Below the pieces are notes generated by a model. The model did not search any database. It had not been told where the DNA came from and saw only the letters and a list, made by a program, of their open reading frames with translations. From Thermocrinis sp. (GTDB lineage Bacteria > Aquificota > Aquificia > Aquificales > Aquificaceae): a stretch of DNA of 17,179 bases. Shown piece after piece: positions 14,306-17,179 of this stretch (positions within the stretch are counted from its first letter, which is position 1; every line of letters begins with the position of its first letter). The stretch spans positions 1-17,179 of the forward strand of contig WYEK01000141.1 in assembly GCA_009903855.1 (NCBI GenBank). The letters are read 5' to 3'. The translations under genes and the position numbers were made by a program.

Positions 14306-14752
14306 ATGGGGTTTTTAAAGAGTCTTTTTGAACATATCAGGGAGATTTTTCTTGGCAAGAAAGTAGAGGGCAAGAAGTTTTTGGGGTATTTCAGGCAAAA
14401 GCGGTTAAAGTTTTTGGAGGAGTTCATAGGCATGGACCTTGGTGCTTACAAAAGAAATACAAGACCATTCATAGGCTACACGTCGGGTAATTGGCTTTTT
14501 GTGCTATTTCTAACTTCTCAAAAGAAGGGAAGGGTCTATAGAGTGGATATTAGTCTGTGTAAGAAAAAAGGATGTCCAAGATACAGGTTTGCACCAGAGT
14601 CTTATCTCTTTTACGACTCAAAACATCAGGGGATTTACTTTTACAAATTGCCCAAAAACCTCGTAAAAGATTACGTATTTTGTGGTTATTGTGAGGGTCT
14701 AGAACACCTTGACAAGTTGAGAATAAAAGAGGTTATTAGTGAAAAGATTTAA
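14306..14752 (+). CDS. Unknown Cys-rich protein, tandem paralogue 1
   Basis: This 148-residue basic protein belongs to no family I recognise. It is clearly paralogous to the next gene from about residue 20 onward. Shared elements are EGKKFLG, DLG, a KR..RPF.GY segment, WLFV.FLT, a C-x4-C pair (LCKKKGC), YFYKLPK, and KDYVFCGYC with CxxC followed by LEHLDK. The four cysteines (C-x4-C and C-x2-C, about 40 residues apart) could bind a zinc ion. The strands around RPFIGY and WLFVLFLT, with the later YxYxLPK, suggest a small beta-barrel; a MazF/PemK-like fold is possible but unproven. The first 20 residues are amphipathic rather than a convincing signal peptide. A Shine-Dalgarno GAGGG supports the start. 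Confidence 0.7.
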   Translation: MGFLKSLFEHIREIFLGKKVEGKKFLGYFRQKRLKFLEEFIGMDLGAYKRNTRPFIGYTSGNWLFVLFLTSQKKGRVYRVDISLCKKKGCPRYRFAPESYLFYDSKHQGIYFYKLPKNLVKDYVFCGYCEGLEHLDKLRIKEVISEKI

Positions 14753-14759
14753 AAGTCCA

Positions 14760-14768
14760 TGCTATAAT
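14760..14768 (+). promoter_or_regulatory. Extended -10 promoter with leaderless start at 14776
   Basis: TGCTATAAT is a perfect extended -10 in the 23 bp gap between the two Cys-rich paralogues. Exactly 7 bases separate it from the ATG at 14776, as at 13498-13514, and no Shine-Dalgarno precedes the ATG. The mRNA is probably leaderless. This promoter may drive the whole 14776-17179 gene run. Confidence 0.6.
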
Positions 14769-14775
14769 TTAAGCA

Positions 14776-15243
14776 ATGGAGGTGGAGTTTTCTAACAGTT
14801 TTTTCCAACAGCTTCAGGAATTAGTCAGACAAAGAAAAGAGTTGGAGGGTAAGAAGTTCTTGGGAATATTTGACAAAGATAATCTCAGGGTTCTTGAAGA
14901 ACTGTTAAAAACAGACCTTGGCACCCACAAAAGAGAGCGCAGACCTTTTGTTGGCTATTTCTACAGTAAATGGCTTTTTGTATGTTTTCTAACAAGAGAA
15001 AACCACGGTGATGTTATGAGGGTAAACCTATCCCTTTGCAACAAGAAAAAGGAATGCAGTAACTTACAAGGCATATCCTACACCTTTTACGATAGAAAAA
15101 ACAGGGGGTTTTACCTATATAGACTTCCCAAGGATCTTATCAAAGACTATATCTTCTGCGGTTTTTGTAAAGATTTGGAGCATATAGATAAGTTCAATGT
15201 TATAGAGGTAAGAGACGATGGACTACAGAGAGCTTTTAATTAG
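14776..15243 (+). CDS. Unknown Cys-rich protein, tandem paralogue 2
   Basis: This 155-residue protein is the second copy of the paralogous pair and has no recognised family. It aligns with the first copy over about 125 residues: LEGKKFLG (23-30), THKRERRPFVGY (48-59), WLFVCFLT (64-71), LCNKKKEC (86-93, C-x5-C here against C-x4-C in copy 1), FYDRKNRGFYLYRLPKDLI (103-121) and YIFCGFC (124-130), then LEHIDKF. The conserved cysteine quartet suggests zinc binding. It has no signal peptide or membrane segment. It is read from its own extended -10 promoter, apparently leaderless, and its end overlaps the sigma-like gene by 26 bp, so it probably heads an operon with that gene. The pairing suggests a role linked to the downstream sigma/protease cassette; this is inference. 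Confidence 0.72.
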   Translation: MEVEFSNSFFQQLQELVRQRKELEGKKFLGIFDKDNLRVLEELLKTDLGTHKRERRPFVGYFYSKWLFVCFLTRENHGDVMRVNLSLCNKKKECSNLQGISYTFYDRKNRGFYLYRLPKDLIKDYIFCGFCKDLEHIDKFNVIEVRDDGLQRAFN

Positions 15244-15871
15244 ATTTGCGGAGGGACGAGAAACTCCGCAGGAAAGGGAGTTCATAAAGAACTCCACCGC
15301 AAAGCTTATAAGACAAAGGGGAAAGGATGAAATCTTTAGAAGAAATTGGGGAGATGACTACTTAGAGGATGTTCTTGCGGAGCTAAGAAAAACGATGATC
15401 CTTCAGAAAAGCCTCATAGAAGAAAAAAGCTTTATAAGCTGGCGGTACTTTTTAAGCATAGTTAGGTCTTGCGTGGAGGAGTTTTATAGCAAAATCAGAC
15501 CATCGGAGGAAATCCCTTACGAGGTGGCAAAGCCCAAAACAGAACAGGACGAAAGAGATATAGAAGAAACTAAAATTTTTGCCTACGAGGATAGGGTAGA
15601 GGAAAAGGCGGAAGGTCCAGAGTTTTATGAGGTTATGCTGGATCTAATGGACGAAAAGGACTATCCTGTGGTTTGCTATTACCTTTGTAAGGAAGTTCAA
15701 AAAAACTGTAACAAGCCCAAAGGTATTTCGGAGGCAAACCTGTATAAGCGTTGGGAAAGGTTCAAAAGAAAGCTAAAGGACCATTTGCCATACGAGCCTT
15801 CGGCAGATGCGGTGAAATACTTTATTGAAAGGTTCCTGTCAGAAATTTGCCAAAGGCAGGGTTATATATAA
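15218..15871 (+). CDS. Divergent sigma-factor-like protein
   Basis: This 217-residue soluble protein has the outline of a small (ECF-size) sigma factor but poor motif conservation. Residues about 20-93 resemble region 2: a helix with RNWGDDYLEDVLAELRKTMI (42-61; sigma factors often have an ED-V-x-E helix here) followed by WRYFLSIVRSCVEEFYSKI (75-93), like the -10-recognition helix. An acidic linker (96-135) follows. Residues about 136-190 resemble region 4, ending in a helix-turn-helix-like ISEANLYKRWERFKRKLKDH (170-189). About 27 more residues form an extra C-terminal helix. The gene overlaps the Cys-rich gene by 26 bp and lies 18 bp before the next gene. A sigma-like DNA-binding regulator is the best reading; a general helix-turn-helix protein is the alternative. 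I do not recognise a named family. Confidence 0.55.
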   Translation: MDYRELLIRFAEGRETPQEREFIKNSTAKLIRQRGKDEIFRRNWGDDYLEDVLAELRKTMILQKSLIEEKSFISWRYFLSIVRSCVEEFYSKIRPSEEIPYEVAKPKTEQDERDIEETKIFAYEDRVEEKAEGPEFYEVMLDLMDEKDYPVVCYYLCKEVQKNCNKPKGISEANLYKRWERFKRKLKDHLPYEPSADAVKYFIERFLSEICQRQGYI

Positions 15872-15889
15872 ACTACGAGGTGGTTGAAT

Positions 15890-16693
15890 ATGAGGAATAT
15901 TGAAGAACTGAAAATGTCTCTGAAATTGTACAAAGAGAGCTTAGGAGAGGAGAGGTTAAAGGTCAAGGAAGATAAAAGACAACCCGTTGAGATAGGTCAG
16001 GTTAGAGTACTCTTTTGGATGCCTAACGAGTATGTTCTTATTTATCACATTGAAGACGAGGGACTTGTTCATGCAGTCCCTCTGACTGTGTGGGTTAGCC
16101 TTACCACATGTTCTTTAAGGTTGCACATAAAGAACAGAATTTTTGCACCCTTGCCCTTTGTGGTCTATCTAAGAAAAGAGATATTAGAACAGGAAAGCTA
16201 TCCTATTGCAGTGGTTAGGCAAGAAACTATAGAAAAAGTACTAAGGGCTGTAGATAGATCACCCACGTGGTCTGCAATAAAACCAAAACGGGAGTTTTTG
16301 AAACTCGTTTGGAAAAGGTACGAAGACATAACACTAAGTTCCCTATTCTACACGCATATTCAAAGGGAAAAACAGGAAGAAGCAACAAAGGGATTAGTGA
16401 TCCAGCTTTTACCCTCTGTCATAGAAAGATACACATCCCAACTACAAGCCTATCAACGCGCAGCACAGACAAAGGCACTAAAGGGCAAAAATTGGCTTGG
16501 CGTAGTAGAGGAAGGGAAGGTTGTAATATACCTACCGGAGGAGTATGAAGGTAAAAAAGTGCGGATAAAGTTTTTTGAAGATGTTATTTACGAGGGAACT
16601 GCAAGCACAAAGGTTGTCCTTGAAAACCTTCCTGACTTACCATCCCACGAATACTTGGAGGAGCATTTACATGTGGAAGTTTTGGGAGATTGA
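15890..16693 (+). CDS. Unknown beta-rich protein between sigma-like and Lon-like genes (possible sigma inhibitor)
   Basis: This 267-residue soluble protein is of unknown family. I use the ATG at 15890 because GAGGTGG (15877-15883) lies 6 nt upstream; an in-frame TTG at 15884 abuts the Shine-Dalgarno and is unlikely. Residues about 32-97 are beta-rich (PVEIGQVRVLFWMPNEYVLI, 32-51, then HAVPLTVWVSLTT, 61-73), loosely like the MazF/PemK barrel with its conserved PLT strand. The middle (about 110-195) is helical and charged. The end (about 198-267) is another beta domain around GKVVIYLPEEYEGKKVRIKF (209-228), a pattern seen in small DUF2080-like barrels. It lies between the sigma-like and Lon-like genes, overlapping the latter by 23 bp. 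By analogy with CalpT it could be a cleavable inhibitor of the sigma-like protein; this is inference only. Confidence 0.6.
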   Translation: MRNIEELKMSLKLYKESLGEERLKVKEDKRQPVEIGQVRVLFWMPNEYVLIYHIEDEGLVHAVPLTVWVSLTTCSLRLHIKNRIFAPLPFVVYLRKEILEQESYPIAVVRQETIEKVLRAVDRSPTWSAIKPKREFLKLVWKRYEDITLSSLFYTHIQREKQEEATKGLVIQLLPSVIERYTSQLQAYQRAAQTKALKGKNWLGVVEEGKVVIYLPEEYEGKKVRIKFFEDVIYEGTASTKVVLENLPDLPSHEYLEEHLHVEVLGD

Positions 16694-17179
16694 ACGGGCA
16701 CACTTTAAAACTCTCTTAGAAAGTGGCAAACTTGATGACCATATAGAAGAGCTTTATAGCCACTTTTGGGAGCTTCCACCCTCCCATCAGTATGAGCTTG
16801 TTAAATACTCAAAGGACAAAGAGGTTTTTCCCTCCGTCCAAACCTTTAGAAAAGTCTTTAAGGTTTCCGAAGAAACCGCAGTAGAGTTTTTCAAAGAGAA
16901 ACACATAACATTTGAGTTCCCTGTGGTGTTGAGTAATGGCGAGGGAGAGCGGATAAAAGCTGTGGCGGTTAAAAATCTTAAGGAAGTTATCACAAACTTA
17001 AAGAACATAAAAAGACATCTTAATCCTATAAAAGAATTTCTTAAGACTGGGTTTGCGATATTTTTTGATGGGGAATTTGCTGGGACAAGCTTTCAACTGC
17101 CCACGGTTTTGAACCTTTATGTGGAAAATCTGCCACAGGATGCACTGTTTACCGGAGCAATAGACAAAAAGGGAAACAT
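16671..17179 (+). CDS. Lon (S16)-like protease, N-terminal part, truncated by window end
   Basis: The frame is open from ATG 16671 to the window end (169 codons seen). The start is well supported by GGAGGAG (16657-16663) 7 nt upstream and overlaps the previous gene by 23 bp. Residues 1-80 are helical and charged, with no AAA+ Walker motifs. Residues about 81-169 resemble the beginning of a Lon-type S16 proteolytic domain: a strand FAIFFDGEFAGTSFQLPTVL (128-147), with GTS (Ser140) at the place of the GPSAG nucleophile, then ALFTGAIDKKGN (158-169), matching Lon's AMTGEIxxxG. The catalytic Lys, about 43 residues after the Ser in E. coli Lon, would lie beyond the window. The match is short and the usual Ala-Gly after Ser is replaced, so it is a divergent Lon-like or S16-fold protein. 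A downstream sensor domain cannot be excluded. Confidence 0.6.
   Translation, partial: MWKFWEIERAHFKTLLESGKLDDHIEELYSHFWELPPSHQYELVKYSKDKEVFPSVQTFRKVFKVSEETAVEFFKEKHITFEFPVVLSNGEGERIKAVAVKNLKEVITNLKNIKRHLNPIKEFLKTGFAIFFDGEFAGTSFQLPTVLNLYVENLPQDALFTGAIDKKGN

Noticed and set aside
13462..17179. CRISPR array or cas genes accompanying the Calp-like cassette
   Set aside because: No regularly spaced direct repeats and no Cas-like protein were seen in this part or elsewhere in the window.

Overview
The window looks like a chromosomal segment of a thermophilic bacterium of the order Aquificales, probably Hydrogenobacter- or Thermocrinis-like. This is inferred from gene content and style: strong AGA/AGG/AAG/GAG codon use, densely packed genes with 1-30 bp overlaps, a ClpB of 984 residues enlarged in its N-terminal part in the way I recall for Aquifex, an Aquifex-length GyrB of 791 residues, and Lys/Glu-rich proteins. 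No search could be run, so the genus is not established.

Bases 1-3014 hold the 3' end of accA (acetyl-CoA carboxylase), overlapped by a GH57/DUF3536 glycoside hydrolase gene, which runs convergently into rsmI. Bases 3014-6308 are a minus-strand transcription unit: a near-consensus sigma-70 promoter, tRNA-Glu(UUC), gyrB 13 nt behind the tRNA, a tandem-domain universal stress protein, then rsmI. Bases 6309-8603 are a plus-strand three-gene unit: Roadblock/LC7 protein (MglB-like), MglA-type small GTPase, and a large protein with a PATAN/DUF4388-like segment, a four-Cys zinc ribbon and HEAT-like helices. This is a GTPase switch, its probable regulator and a possible effector.

Bases 8604-11741 carry clpB behind its own TTGACA/TATTAT promoter. 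Bases 11742-13187 carry a very short FAD-binding oxidoreductase, preceded by a degenerate copy of its own nucleotide-binding start, and a UPF0104/LPG-synthase-type membrane protein. A small DUF2892 membrane protein follows on the minus strand.

Bases 13462-17179 are accessory in character: AT-richer, with unfamiliar proteins. They hold a Spherulin-4/GH135-like lipoprotein whose start region contains a T9 run and a promoter, two tandem paralogous Cys-rich proteins, a divergent sigma-factor-like protein, a beta-rich protein of unknown family, and the start of a protein with a Lon (S16) protease-like segment, cut by the window end. The last three genes are tightly coupled. Their order and sizes recall the CalpS-CalpT-CalpL module (sigma factor, its inhibitor, Lon-type protease) described with type III CRISPR in Sulfurihydrogenibium, another member of the Aquificales. 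No CRISPR array or cas gene is visible here. This is the best candidate for an undescribed system in the window.

No stretch above 300 bases lacks a gene. The largest gaps are 6265-6383 (divergent promoters) and 8604-8786 (clpB promoter and a possible membrane-protein remnant). I saw no insertion sequence, CRISPR array, rRNA or clear hairpin-plus-T-run terminator.
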